This document shows, one piece after another, positions 53,638-64,000 of a stretch of 64,000 nt of DNA (position 1 is its first letter; each line of letters starts with the position of its first letter). A model generated the notes under the pieces. That model saw only the letters and a program-made list of their open reading frames with translations. It was not told the origin of the DNA and made no database searches. Both the position numbers and the translations under genes were made by a program. Origin of the DNA: Anadara kagoshimensis (lineage: Eukaryota > Mollusca > Bivalvia > Arcoida > Arcidae); NCBI GenBank assembly GCA_021292105.1, contig CM037871.1:35151997-35215996 (forward strand), given 5' to 3'.

Positions 53638-54600
53638 GTAAGTTGTCTATATATTGTATTTTTTAAAAGAGAATTAAATGTCACTTTTATTGTTTATTAC
53701 AAGTAGGGATTTAAATTTCCTACATCAAAAATGTTTACTTCGTGTCAGCCTATGTGATTCTGAAGACTTGATCTGTGGTGAGATCTGATTTCATATTTCA
53801 GATATATACAATGTGTAAGAATGTTTTGATTTTCATTTCTAGACAGGCAGTTGAGTAATTTATGGTCTTTAAAGTCCAGTCAGTATTCTTTCACTTATGT
53901 TAAGGTTGTCAGTTCTGCAATGGTGGAAGAAACTGGAGTGCCAGAGAAAACCCCCAAAAACCTTGTGAATACTGAATTTTGAGTGAAAAAGTCTAAACTG
54001 AATTGCAATAGGGTCTGAAGACTGAAACATAAGTAAACAAAACTAAACAGAAAAAATAAACCTGTTTAAACCAAACTACAGTGAAATACCCTAAGAAAAC
54101 AAGGAAGTGAATTAGGATCTCCTATCAGTTGATTTTTTTGTGATTTGCACTTAGGTTTGATAATGTGCATATCATCTATCACTGCTTTCTGCTAAGTCTT
54201 TAAACAGAGTTTAAATTTCTCACAGGCCACCATAGTTCAGTTTTCACAGGTTCCACAGTTGTTCAAATTAGATAGCTTTTCTGTTTACTCTAAGTTTTCA
54301 GTTTTCACGAGTTCCATTAATTTGAAGTTAATCAGTAAGAGTTGCTTCTCTTGATCTGTTTAAAATCATTCATCACTGCCAAAGTGAGATGATAAAATGG
54401 CTAACTGATATCAAATGAGTCTATTTTATGCTGTAAAAAAGTAATTAGCCCAAACATATGAAAAATGGCATTTGAGGCATAATATCATTTTAGATTGTAA
54501 TTTAAAAATATTTGATATGTTGAATTTGTGTAATTTTATCAACATTTTACTTTTCTATATATAAAATACAGAAGATCTAAATCTAATGTGAGCCACATTA
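53638..54600 (+). other. AGGF1 intron (more than 10 kb), first part
   Basis: A diverged SINE 3' piece on the minus strand lies near 53850-53985 (GTTGAGTAATTTATGGTC, related to the GAGTTGAGTAATGGTGTTT end of the SINE family). Nothing else is recognised. Confidence 0.5.
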
Positions 54601-54620
54601 CAGAAGGTAATGGAGGCTAT

Positions 54621-54653
<33 letters not shown>

Positions 54654-55041
54654 AAGGACCTTGGTGGCCAAGTGGTCTAAATAAGCTGTGCTCCTGTGAT
54701 TATCAGTTTGAGTGAATGTAATTTGCAAAATTATTGCCATTTCCAGGCGTAGATTTTTTGACACTTACAATTTTGCCCTAATTTTACAATTTTGCCAAGA
54801 AGTTTATTTAGTTATGTATCATCCAATTTTTCTGAAACTTTACACAAATGTTAAGCATCATAAGAAACCATCACTTTCAATAAATTTTTTCCACCAAAAT
54901 TTCGGGGTGGGGGTGTTAGTCTCCTCAAAATTTATGTATGGTGTAACAAAGTGGAGACATTTCACATTGTTTCAGTGAACATGTCATATCTAACACTGCA
55001 AGACAAAGTCTTACAGATTTTCGTTGAGTTTTAAAACTCCA

Positions 55042-55073
<32 letters not shown>

Positions 55074-55463
55074 AAGGACCTTGGTGGCCAAGTGGTCTAA
55101 ATAAGCTGTGCTCCTGTGATTATCAGTTTGAGTGAATGTAATTTGCAAAATTATTGCCATTTCCAGGCGTAGATTTTTTGACACTTACAATTTTGCCCTA
55201 ATTTTACAATTTTGCCAAGAAGTTTATTTAGTTATGTATCATCCAATTTTTCTGAAACTTTACACAAATGTTAAGCATCATAAGAAACCATCACTTTCAA
55301 TAAATTTTTTCCACCAAAATTTCGGGGTGGGGGTGTTAGTCTCCTCAAAATTTATGTATGGTGTAACAAAGTGGAGACATTTCACATTGTTTCAGTGAAC
55401 ATGTCATATCTAACACTGCAAGACAAAGTCTTACAGATTTTCGTTGAGTTTTAAAACTCCAGG
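54621..55463. repeat. Tandem duplication of a 420-bp unit headed by poly-G
   Basis: A run of about 32 G at 54621 and about 31 G at 55042 each lead into GTAAGGACCTTGGTGGCCAA then GTGGTCTAAATAAGCTG. The next 390 bases appear identical in both copies (an 88-codon ORF is the same at 54712 and 55132). GGTGGCCAAGTGGTCTAA looks like a tRNA-Leu/Ser A box, so the unit may contain a SINE head. Confidence 0.85.
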
Positions 55464-55464
55464 C

Positions 55465-55872
55465 ATTAGATCGATTTCTCACAAGAAATTGCCATTCCTC
55501 CCTTTAATTTTTCCAAATTCACTTGGATTTTACTAAAATATCACCTCACCCTGAAACAAATGTGCATCAGGAATAGTGTGCACTGGAAATGAATTAACTT
55601 GAATTAAATCAGATATGTATCATCAGATATATAATGGATCTGTTGACATTATAAACATTGTGAATGAAATTAGATCGATTTCTCACAAGAAATTGCCATT
55701 CCTCCCTTTAATTTTTCCAAATTCACTTGGATTTTACTGAAATATCACCTCACCCTGAAACATATGTGCATCAGGAATAGTGTGCACTGGAAATGAATTA
55801 ACTTGAATTAAATCAGATATGTATCATCAGATATATAATGGATATGTTGACATTATAGACATTGTGAATGAA
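55465..55872. repeat. Tandem duplication of a 204-bp unit
   Basis: ATTAGATCGATTTCTCACAA starts at 55465 and at 55669, and the copies differ at only a few positions. It directly follows the 420-bp duplication. Confidence 0.85.
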
Positions 55873-56273
55873 ATAGCCTGTACAGCATGGTGTAATAATT
55901 TAAACCAATAAAAAGTTGTTCTTAATTCTTATGGTGTATCAATATTCATTAATATCAATGTTTACTTTTATTGAGAATTATTACCGTTTGTCCTTTCAAT
56001 ATCTTCGTCCTTATAAACAAAATGCTAAAAAGATTGTGTCATGAACCAAGAATAATCTTCCAAAAGACAACAGCTAATAGTTTTCCTACATGATAAAGTG
56101 TAGCAAAATCTGTGCATTTTTTAAAATGAACCAATTGAGATGTAAAATTTGAGTATAAGGTAATTGTAATATATCACCCTTGGTGGTATTTGCCACCTAA
56201 CAACATATTTTTAACCATCAACCCGGAAACATACATCACAAGAGGACATTAGTGTGGACACAAAATAGTTTAA
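55873..56273. other. Non-coding, no gene seen
   Basis: Nothing recognised. Confidence 0.4.
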
Positions 56274-56426
56274 TTATCATCAAGAAGGGACTACCACTGG
56301 TACTCATTCTTTCCACAAACTGTCACCCAGTGGAACAAGCTGTGGTGTGACATAGCCCACGCAGAGACGTTGGAGACATTTAAGAACCAGATCGCCAACA
56401 TATCTCATGACCGGCTTGCATTTTAA
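56274..56426 (+). pseudogene. 3' end of a LINE reverse-transcriptase ORF
   Basis: It reads SSRRDYHWYSFFPQTVTQWN, then KLWCDIAHAETLETFKNQI, and ends HDRLAF and a TAA stop. SFFP-x-T-x-x-x-WN-x-L followed by a SLETFK-type helix is the standard C-terminus of LINE RT proteins. It is 5'-truncated, with an upstream TAA at 56271. Confidence 0.8.
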
Positions 56427-57744
56427 ACTTTCTCTTATTTAAGCACTCTCCTTCCATTCTTTCTCGTCTTTTATATCTTCTTCTTACTAACTTTTCTGCA
56501 CGCACACTGGTGATAAGCTTAGTTGACGAAGGAAACCAGTATAGTTGGTAAATGGCAAAATGGCAAAACTATGGCAACCATAGATCAGTGTGTCAATGTT
56601 ATGTTAAAACAAAGTTACTGAAGGTTTTTATAGTAGCTATGAATTTAAAACTGTGTCTTATTAAAACAGACACCTCTTTTTTGTCCCTTTCTTGAAATTC
56701 AGGGATTAATTTTATCTCATTTAAAACAAAATTAGCTATTGAAATTTAATAAATAAAGGTAATAACAATGGCCATCTATTTGATGGATTAAGTATTTACA
56801 CATGGTATATAAAGTTAAAAAATTGGATATTAGATAAGTGTCATCCATCAATCATATCTCGTTTAATTCTTCAGATGTGGTGAAATAACATTCCTTATAA
56901 AGATAATAATAAATATATACATACTTGTAATATTTACTTATATTGCTGTTCGTAACTAGACAATCATGAAATCTGAAGATTTTTAAGAAGAGTGGGTAAA
57001 TAAAACTGGATTTAGTTCAAATAAATCGGGTGGATTTACTCAAATCTCTTAATTCTCTTTATTTAAATTGAGAATTCTTTTGACATTAAACACTTGAGAT
57101 CAGGAAACCACAAAAATCTGTTTTGTTTCACTGCATTAGTTTGAAAATTTAGCATCATGTTCTTGAAATTTATGGATAATTTGGTCATAATTTTGTCCCA
57201 AACAAGTTTTCTCTTTCAATTACTTTCCTTCATTCTGTAGTTGTAAGGACCCTGTCCTGCTCTGTCTTCGGGTTTCACTCTTGAGTTATGGAAACTTAAA
57301 CATAGAAAGTGTTTCTAGGTTTTCACAATTTACAGTAGTCGCCAAATGTCCTAAATTTGTGAGATATAGTCTGTTTTAAAGGAATTTTTCACAAATTTGC
57401 AAAAATAGGTTACTTTTTAAAAACATTTACCAGAAATTAGTAGTCATTGATGATTTTGACTACTTGCAGGAATAGAAACAGTTAGGTGTTAATACTGCAG
57501 TTGTTAAGTCCCTGCCAGGATTTGTCTCCAGATGTGTACGCAAAATAGCTAATCTAAATTAATTGTTAATATAGTTCCAAAAATGACCTAATTGTTTTAT
57601 GCAATCAGTACGAGTTTGCCTATAGTTGATGGGGTAAAAAGTCTGGACTTCAAGCCTATATAGAGGCATAGTTATCAATCTATTTGAACCTTACACCTAC
57701 AAATTGCATTTTTCAAGCATTTTATTTTTAGATGGATATTTTTG
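56427..57744. other. Non-coding, no gene seen
   Basis: The first 100 bases are probably the LINE 3' tail. Near 57338-57470 the sequence resembles 400-500 (CACAAATTT...AAATTAGTAG), another dispersed repeat of unknown type. Confidence 0.4.
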
Positions 57745-57784
57745 TACAGTAAAACCTGTTATAGTGATCACATTTTTTCAAGAC

Positions 57785-59485
57785 TACTTGTCTATCAACA
57801 CCAGTGTATTAAGGTCCCTTTGCTTGAAATTTCAACCAAAAAGAACCTATATATAAAGAACACCTAGTACCTGTCCATTAAGACCACTGTATTAAGGTCC
57901 CTTTGCTTCAAATTTCAACCAAAAAGAACCTCTATATAAAGAACACCTGTCCATTAAGACCAGTGTATTAAGGTCCCTTTGCTTCAAATTTCAACCAAAA
58001 AAAAAGTTTTATTTAAAAACCATCTGTCCATTAAGACCAGTGTATTAAGGTCCCTTTGCTTCAAATTTCAACCAAAAAAAAAGTTTTATTTAAAAACCAT
58101 CTGTCCATTAAGACCAGTGTATTAAGGTCCCTTTGCTTCAAATTTCAACCAAAAAGAAGTTTTATTTAAAAACCATCTGTCCATTAAGACCAGTGTATTA
58201 AGGTCCCTTTGCTTCAAATTTCAACCAAAAAGAAGTTTTATATAAAAACCATCTGTCCATTAAGACCAGTGTATTAAGGTCCCTTTGCTTCAAATTTCAA
58301 CCAAAAAAAAGTTTTATTTAAAAACCATCTGTCCATTAAGACCAGTGTATTAAGGTCCCTTTGCTTCAAATTTCAACCAAAAAAAAGTTTTATATAAAGA
58401 ACACCTGTCCATTAAGACCAGTGTATTAAGGTCCCTTTGCTTCAAATTTCAACCGAAAAAAGTTTTATTTAAAAACCATCTGTCCATTAAGACCAGTGTA
58501 TTAAGGTCCCTTTGCTTCAAATTTCAACCGAAAAAAGTTTTATTTAAAAACCATCTGTCCATTAAGACCAGTGTATTAAGGTCCCTTTGCTTCAAATTTC
58601 AACCAAAAAAAAGTTTTATTTAAAAACCATCTGTCCATTAAGACCAGTGTATTAAGGTCCCTTTGCTTCAAATTTCAACCAAAAAGAAGTTTTATATAAA
58701 AACCACCTGTCTATCAACACCAGTGTATTAAGGTCCCTTTGCTTCAAATTTCAACCGAAAAAAGTTTTATTTAAAAACCATCTGTCCATTAAGACCAGTG
58801 TATTAAGGTCCCTTTGCTTCAAATTTCAACCGAAAAAAGTTTTATTTAAAAACCATCTGTCCATTAAGACCAGTGTATTAAGGTCCCTTTGCTTCAAATT
58901 TCAACCAAAAAAAAGTTTTATTTAAAAACCATCTGTCTATTAAGACCAGTGTATTAAGGTCCCTTTGCTTCAAATTTCAACCAAAAAGAAGTTTTATTTC
59001 AAAACCATCTGTCTATCAACACCAGTGTATTAAGGTCCCTTTTCAACCAAAAAGAACCTCTATATAAAGAACACCTGTCCATTAAGACCAGTGTATTAAG
59101 GTCCCTTTGTTTCAAATTTCAACCAAAAAGAACCTCTATATAAAAACCATCTGTCCATTAAGACCAGTGTATTAGGGTCCCTTTGTTTCAAATTTCAACC
59201 AAAAAGAACCTCTATATAAAGAACACCTGTCCATTAAGACCAGTGTATTAAGGTCCCTTTGTTTCAAATTTCAACCAAAAAAAGTTTTATTTAAAAACCA
59301 TCTGTCCATTAAGACCAGTGTATTAAGGTCCCTTTGCTTCAAATTTCAACCAAAAAGAACCTCTATATAAAGAACACCTGTCCATTAAGACCAGTGTATT
59401 AAGGTCCCTTTGTTTCAAATTTCAACCAAAAAGAAGTTTTATATAAAAACCATCTGTCCATTAAGACCAGTGTATTGTTGTCCCT
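57785..59485. repeat. 77-bp satellite array, about 22 copies
   Basis: The unit contains CTGTCCATTAAGACCAGTGT, ATTAAGGTCCCTTTGCTTCA and AATTTCAACC, followed by a variable A-rich stretch (period 75-77). Edge units are more diverged, which is usual for unequal-crossover arrays. Confidence 0.92.
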
Positions 59486-59498
59486 GCAATTTGCTTCA

Positions 59499-59689
59499 TA
59501 CAGTAAAACCTTGTTATAATGCCCCTCGATAACTTTGCCACCTCGCTTATCGCCACACTATTTTGAAGTCCCAAAATCCATTTTGTTTATGTTTTTCTTA
59601 ATGGGCCTCCCTCGATTTATTGCCAAACCCCTTTATAACGCCAAAATTTGACTGAACAAATGGTGGCGATGAATTGAGGTTTCACTGTA
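59499..59689 (+). mobile_element. Pogo-like MITE, second subfamily, intact
   Basis: It starts TACAGTAAAACCTTGTTATA and ends GAATTGAGGTTTCACTGTA, with inverted ends and TA flanks. The body (GCCCCTCGATAACTTTGCC) matches the copy at 40265-40457. Confidence 0.75.
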
Positions 59690-59747
59690 TTTCAATCAAG
59701 AACTTCTGTGCACATTGTGTCATTGGTCTATATATAGTCAATTATTC

Positions 59748-60580
59748 TAAGTTTCATGGGTGGTCTTTATATACAAGTTTTACTTCTAAGTTTCATGGGT
59801 GGTCTTTATATACAGTTTTTACTTCTACGTTTCATGGTAGTCTTTATATACAGTTTTTACTTCTACGTTTCATGGTGGTCTTTATATACAGTTTTTCTTT
59901 CTACGTTTCATGGTAGTCTTTATATACAGTTTTTACTTCTACGTTTCATGGTTGTCTTTATATACAGTTTTTACTTCTAAGTTTCATGGTGGTCTTAATA
60001 TACAGTTTTTACTTCTACGTTTCATGGGTGGTCTTAATATACAGTTTTTACTTCTACGTTTCATGGTAGTCTTTATATACAGTTTTTACTTCTAAGTTTC
60101 ATGGTGGTCTTTATATACAGTTTTTACTTCTACGTTTCATGGTAGTCTTTATATACAGTTTTTACTTCTACGTTTCATGGTGGTCTTTATATACAGTTTT
60201 TACTTCTACGTTTCATGGGTGGTCTTAATATACAGTTTTTACTTCTACGTTTCATGGTGGTCTTTATATACAGTTTTTACTTCTACGTTTCATGGGTGGT
60301 CTTTATATACAAGTTTTACTTCTAAGTTTCATGGGTGGTCTTTATATACAGGTTTTACTTCTATGTTTCATGGGTGGTCTTTATATACAGGTTTTACTTC
60401 TAAGTTTCATGGGTGGTCTTTATATACAGTTTTTACTTCTAAGTTTCATGGTTGGTCTTTATATACAGGTTTTACTTCTACGTTTCATGGTGGTCTTTGT
60501 TTTATTTCTAAGTTTCATGGGTGGTCTTTATATACAGTTTTTACTTCTAAGTTTCATGGGTGGTCTTTGTATACAGGTTT
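59748..60580. repeat. 39-bp satellite array, about 22 copies
   Basis: The unit reads AAGTTTCATGGGTGGTCTTT then ATATACAGTTTTTACTTCT (38-39 bp). The 39-bp period leaves overlapping ORFs of 13-residue repeats (FMGGLYIQFLLLS), which are not genes. Confidence 0.92.
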
Positions 60581-60585
60581 TATTG

Positions 60586-61664
60586 TTGTCATTTTCAATT
60601 ATTCAGTTATTTTTTTATATTAACTGTTGACGTCTGGTAAACAGATACATGCTCTATTTTAGTTCATTATATGTTAAACCGTACAAAACACATCAATTCA
60701 TCAAGTAGAGTTAAATGATTAATTTACCCGACACATAATGATTTGATGACAAAAATCACCTGTTAAAGTTTTGTCAGTGTGTCACTCACCTGTCTAAAGG
60801 CATTGTTAATGTAGCATGTGTGATTTTAGATTATTTTAATATATAGGTATATATGAGAATCTTTTTCCAAACCACTATCTGATGGTCAGTGTGGTAGTTG
60901 TGTGGTCAAAGTTAATATGACCTTTACATGTATAGAGTCCAGTTTAAAATACCCATTTTCCCAACTCCAGTCCCATTAATAAACTTATTTGTAATTTTAA
61001 TAACCTGAAATAATATGTTTAGGAAACATAAACTCTATAATCATATGTTTGTCTAAATTTAAAATATTTATTTCATTTAAGTCATTAGATTATTTACATT
61101 TTCAACAGATATAACTGACCACCTGCATTTGACTTTGTAAACAGAATCTGTGTTATTTTTATCCTTGAGGTCATTTAAAACCGCCCATGTCTATATAGGC
61201 TTAATCCTTTACCTGGTGGTAAATTTAACAGGTCAGACCTGGCCTTTTTTCCCTTAGATGACCACTTCTCACACCTTTGACCAGGTATATTACAGATATC
61301 AACATGATAAGCACCAAGCTCCGAAACAGTGCACACCTCCTAGCTCCATATGTCGCAAGGTAGAAAAAAGGTATGAATGTTGGCCGCTGTTCGGAGCTTG
61401 GATAAGCACTTATACAGGGATATCAAAATATCATCTTACTGTGCCATATGGTACATATAATTGAACCCAGTTGCACTAAAAGTATAAATAATAATTGTCA
61501 CAACATTTTGAAGTAAAACCATAAATGGTCCATAAAACTAGAAAAGAAATTAATTATCAAATATGACAAAGTGATGACTGGCCCATTATACTCCTATATC
61601 ATATAGCTGCTGTTTATAATGATGGATTAAGTTGATTAAATTGTTGTGGGGGGGGGGGGGGGTA
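60586..61664. other. Non-coding, no gene seen
   Basis: The 68-codon ORF at 61258-61464 has no domain. A run of 16 G lies near 61647. Confidence 0.4.
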
Positions 61665-61910
61665 TAGGTAAACAACACTGACATGTCTGCTTGACCTCTC
61701 ATTAGGGGTCATCAATATATGATGATCTACTCAAAAGTCTGTAGTGTTAGGATTAACAGTTAATACATAAACAAGGTATGCTCCTCATGACGTAGATGAA
61801 ATAACACCCATGTTCCACATACATACATGCATACACTGGTCCATTATAAATATTTAAATTAAAGGTCAATTGGACAGGTCAATGTTGTTTGACTTTAATT
61901 ATCAGCTTTA
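61665..61910. mobile_element. MITE of the TTGACCTGTCC-type family, second copy
   Basis: GGTAAACAACACTGACATGT then CTGCTTGACCTC on the left pairs with GGTCAATTGGACAGGTCAAT then GTTGTTTGAC on the right. Same family as 37149-37390. Confidence 0.6.
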
Positions 61911-62879
61911 TCAGATGACAGAAAGTAATGGAATAAATTGTGTAATTATAACTAATATGAAAGGCAGTTCATATAAATGTTCAGATTTCATAAAGATAAA
62001 CACTGAATTGCTGCAATTTAAGATTGCATTTAAACAATTTATTTAGGAATGGCCTTTAAAGAGTGTTTTTATTAAACACAATACCATTTTGTCTTAATAC
62101 AATGGGATTATCATAAGACTGTCATATAAATTGTTTGAACACACACGTTAACATAGATAAAAATGACTACAATGAATCTACCATTTATCAAAGCTGATTT
62201 AAGTTGTTCTTCATATTACCTGTTCCTCGGTTGTTGTTGGTGTAATATGAGACAAGCTATGATCTATTTCCACTCTTGACAAATCTCTCTCCTATTATTA
62301 ATGGACATTTTTAACAATGACTCGACTTACACTTCACTTACATTCCCTGTTTATAAAATAAATCTGATCAACTGAACTGCACCAAGAAAAACTAGAATGA
62401 ACTATCTCTCTTGAGAGCCAAATACCCCTACCTCCCCAATATTAAATGTTTTCCTGCGACCTTAGCCTTTCTGATATGACCTTGGTGCAAGGTCATTCAT
62501 TACATACCTTTGGACCATGAAGCTTATTTGTGTGAAGTTTTATCACAATCATCCATAGCAATTATGAAATATGGCCCAGAGACAGACAGACATGGTTATT
62601 CCTATATACACCCCTCAAACTAGTTTGCGAGGGGTAGAATCATAGCTAGGGGCCATCTGCATACAACTTAGAATACTATATTTTAATTCAGTCTGTTCAA
62701 CTGAACATAATCAGATACAAACATACTTACTGTTCCAAACACAATCTAAAAAACAAATTGAAAACTTTGAAAACTGGCAAATTATGTTAAATGTGTGAAC
62801 TAAAGAGAGAGAAAGAGAAATGAGTGTATGACTTTACACTGGTTAATGTGTACCACTGTGCATTCAGTCAGTGTTATCA
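61911..62879. other. Non-coding with a dispersed repeat near 62440-62640
   Basis: About 62440-62640 (GGTCATTCATTACATACC, then GTGAAGTTTTATCACAATCA and GACAGACAGACATGG) looks like a repeat frequent in bivalve introns. No gene is seen. Confidence 0.4.
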
Positions 62880-63862
62880 AGTATCAAACACATGATCTAC
62901 CATTCTGTAACCACTAAGCCATCAATGTGGGTGTATGACCCAGACAAGGATCAAACCCATGATCTACCATTCTGTAACCACTAAGCCATCAATTTGGCTG
63001 TATGACCCAGATACAGATCAAACCCATGATCTACCATTCTGTAACCACTGAGCCATCAATGTACTTGTATAACCCAGATAAGGATGAAACACATGATCTA
63101 CCATTCTGTAACCACTAAGCCATCAATTTGGCTGTATGACCCAGATAAGGATCAAACCCATGATCTACCATTCTGTAACCACTGAGCCATCAATGTACTT
63201 GTATGACCCAGACAAGGATGAAACACATGATCTACCATTCTGTAACCACTAAGCCATCAATTTGGCTGTATGACCCAGATAAGGATCAAACCCATGATCT
63301 ACCATTCTGTAACCACTGAGCCATCAATTTGGCTGTATGACCCAGATAAGGATCAAACCCATGATCTACCATTCTGTAACCACTGAGCCATCAATGTGGC
63401 TGTATGATGCAGACAAGGATCAAACCCATGATCTACCATTCTGTAACCACTACGCCATCAATATTGATGTATGACCCAGACAAGGATCAAACCCATGATC
63501 TACCATTCTGTAACCACTGAGCCATCAATGTACTTGTATGACCCAGACAAGGATCAAACCCATGATCTACCATTCTGTAACCACTGAGCCATCAATGTGG
63601 CTGTATGATCCAGACAAGGATCAAACCCATGATCTACCATTCTGTAACCACTAAGCCATCAATATTGATGTATGACCCAGACAAGGATCAAACCCATTAT
63701 CTATCATTCTGTAACCACTGAGCCATCATAGTGGCTGTATGACCCAGCCAAGGATCAAAACAATGACCTCTAATTCTGTAACCACTACGCCATCAATGTT
63801 GCTGTATAACCCAGACTAGGATCAAACCCATGTCATTCTGTGACCACTGTGCCATCAGAATG
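62880..63862 (-). repeat. 67-bp tandem array of a truncated tRNA-like unit, about 14.7 copies
   Basis: On the minus strand each unit reads TGGCTTAGTGGTTACAGAAT then GGTAGATCATGGGTTTGATC and CTTGTCTGGGTCATAC. The first part fits an A box (TGGCnnAGTGG) and the second a B box (GGTTTGATCC), spaced about 31 bases apart. Units are 67 bp (for example starts at 62916 and 62983) with few differences. The acceptor stem and anticodon arm are missing, so these are not tRNA genes. The array looks like a SINE head that has become a satellite. Confidence 0.85.
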
Positions 63863-64000
63863 GTGACTTAGGAGTGGATGTGATTCCGTGTTCAGGATTT
63901 CTTGTTGAACTATAAAGTTACACCTGCATTAATTGTATAGATTTTTGTATGTGATATCACCTACACAGATGATATAATTTTTATTTCATTAGATTATTTT
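63863..64000. other. Window end, no feature seen
   Basis: Unique AT-rich sequence. AGGF1 should continue beyond it if the intron is this long. Confidence 0.4.

Larger units (their letters stand above)
57745..60585. mobile_element. Composite pogo-like MITE expanded by two internal satellites
   Basis: The left end is TACAGTAAAACCTGTTATAG. The right end reads GGTCTTTGTATACAGGTTTT then ATTGTTG, the inverted form. Between them lie a 77-bp array, a complete second MITE (59499-59689) and a 39-bp array. The unit of the second array (GGTCTTTATATACAGGTTTT) is itself the terminal part of such a MITE. The single-element interpretation is inference. Confidence 0.5.

Noticed and set aside
54712-55398. Two identical 88-codon ORFs
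   Set aside because: They are copies of one 420-bp tandem duplication without protein features.
59674-60630. ORFs with repeated FMGGLYIQFLLLS-type residues
   Set aside because: Product of a 39-bp satellite period, not a protein-coding gene.
62880-63862. Regular repeats resembling a CRISPR array or tRNA gene cluster
   Set aside because: Units are contiguous with no unique spacers, and the genome is eukaryotic. The units lack an acceptor stem and anticodon arm, so they are not tRNA genes.

Overview
The window is eukaryotic DNA and most likely from a bivalve mollusc. The evidence is an AT-rich background, one spliced gene with long introns, and dispersed repeats of kinds familiar from bivalve genomes: tRNA-headed SINEs, a repeat opening with an AGCTCACCTGA-type motif, pogo-like and hAT-like MITEs, Penelope-like elements and mariners. 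Species assignment is inference. No rRNA gene, intact tRNA gene, CRISPR array or bacterial operon was seen.

Layout. 1-7.1 kb: possible exon end at the left edge, then SINEs, two decayed LINE pieces, a degenerate minisatellite and a 185-bp-arm inverted repeat. 7.1-14.9 kb: a DNA transposon with about 900-bp terminal inverted repeats and one intact 1522-codon ORF, whose C-terminus carries motifs resembling a FEN1/XPG-type nuclease. Its left repeat is split by a 673-bp insertion of odd CpG-rich composition. 14.9-19.7 kb: no gene recognised. 19.8-20.8 kb: a single-exon rhodopsin-like GPCR on the minus strand. 20.9-32.5 kb: broken mariners, inverted Penelope-like fragments, an inverted pair of pogo-like MITEs, a small element carrying a FLYWCH zinc-finger ORF between arrays of TTACCGCGACA motifs, a LINE tail, SINEs and microsatellites.

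33.1-53.6 kb (continuing past the window): AGGF1 (angiogenic factor with G-patch and FHA domains 1) on the plus strand. It is recognised from the N-terminal coiled coil, OCRE-type aromatic repeats, FHA domain, charged linker and G-patch, with splice phases that fit from exon to exon. The last exon after the G-patch was not found before 64,000. AGGF1 introns are full of MITEs, SINEs and satellites, including a roughly 90-copy 33-bp minisatellite and a 22-bp array touching a splice acceptor. Three exon edges are tandemly duplicated together with their splice sites. Two weakly conserved exons need single-base (+1) corrections to stay open.

53.6-64 kb is the last visible AGGF1 intron or downstream DNA. 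It holds a duplicated 420-bp unit with a poly-G tract, a LINE 3' end, a composite pogo-like MITE with two internal satellites (77 bp and 39 bp), and a 67-bp tandem array whose unit looks like a truncated tRNA with A and B boxes.

By my reading the host genes are AGGF1 and the GPCR, plus possibly the edge exon; the rest is mobile or repetitive. All assignments come from reading the sequence; no database search was run.
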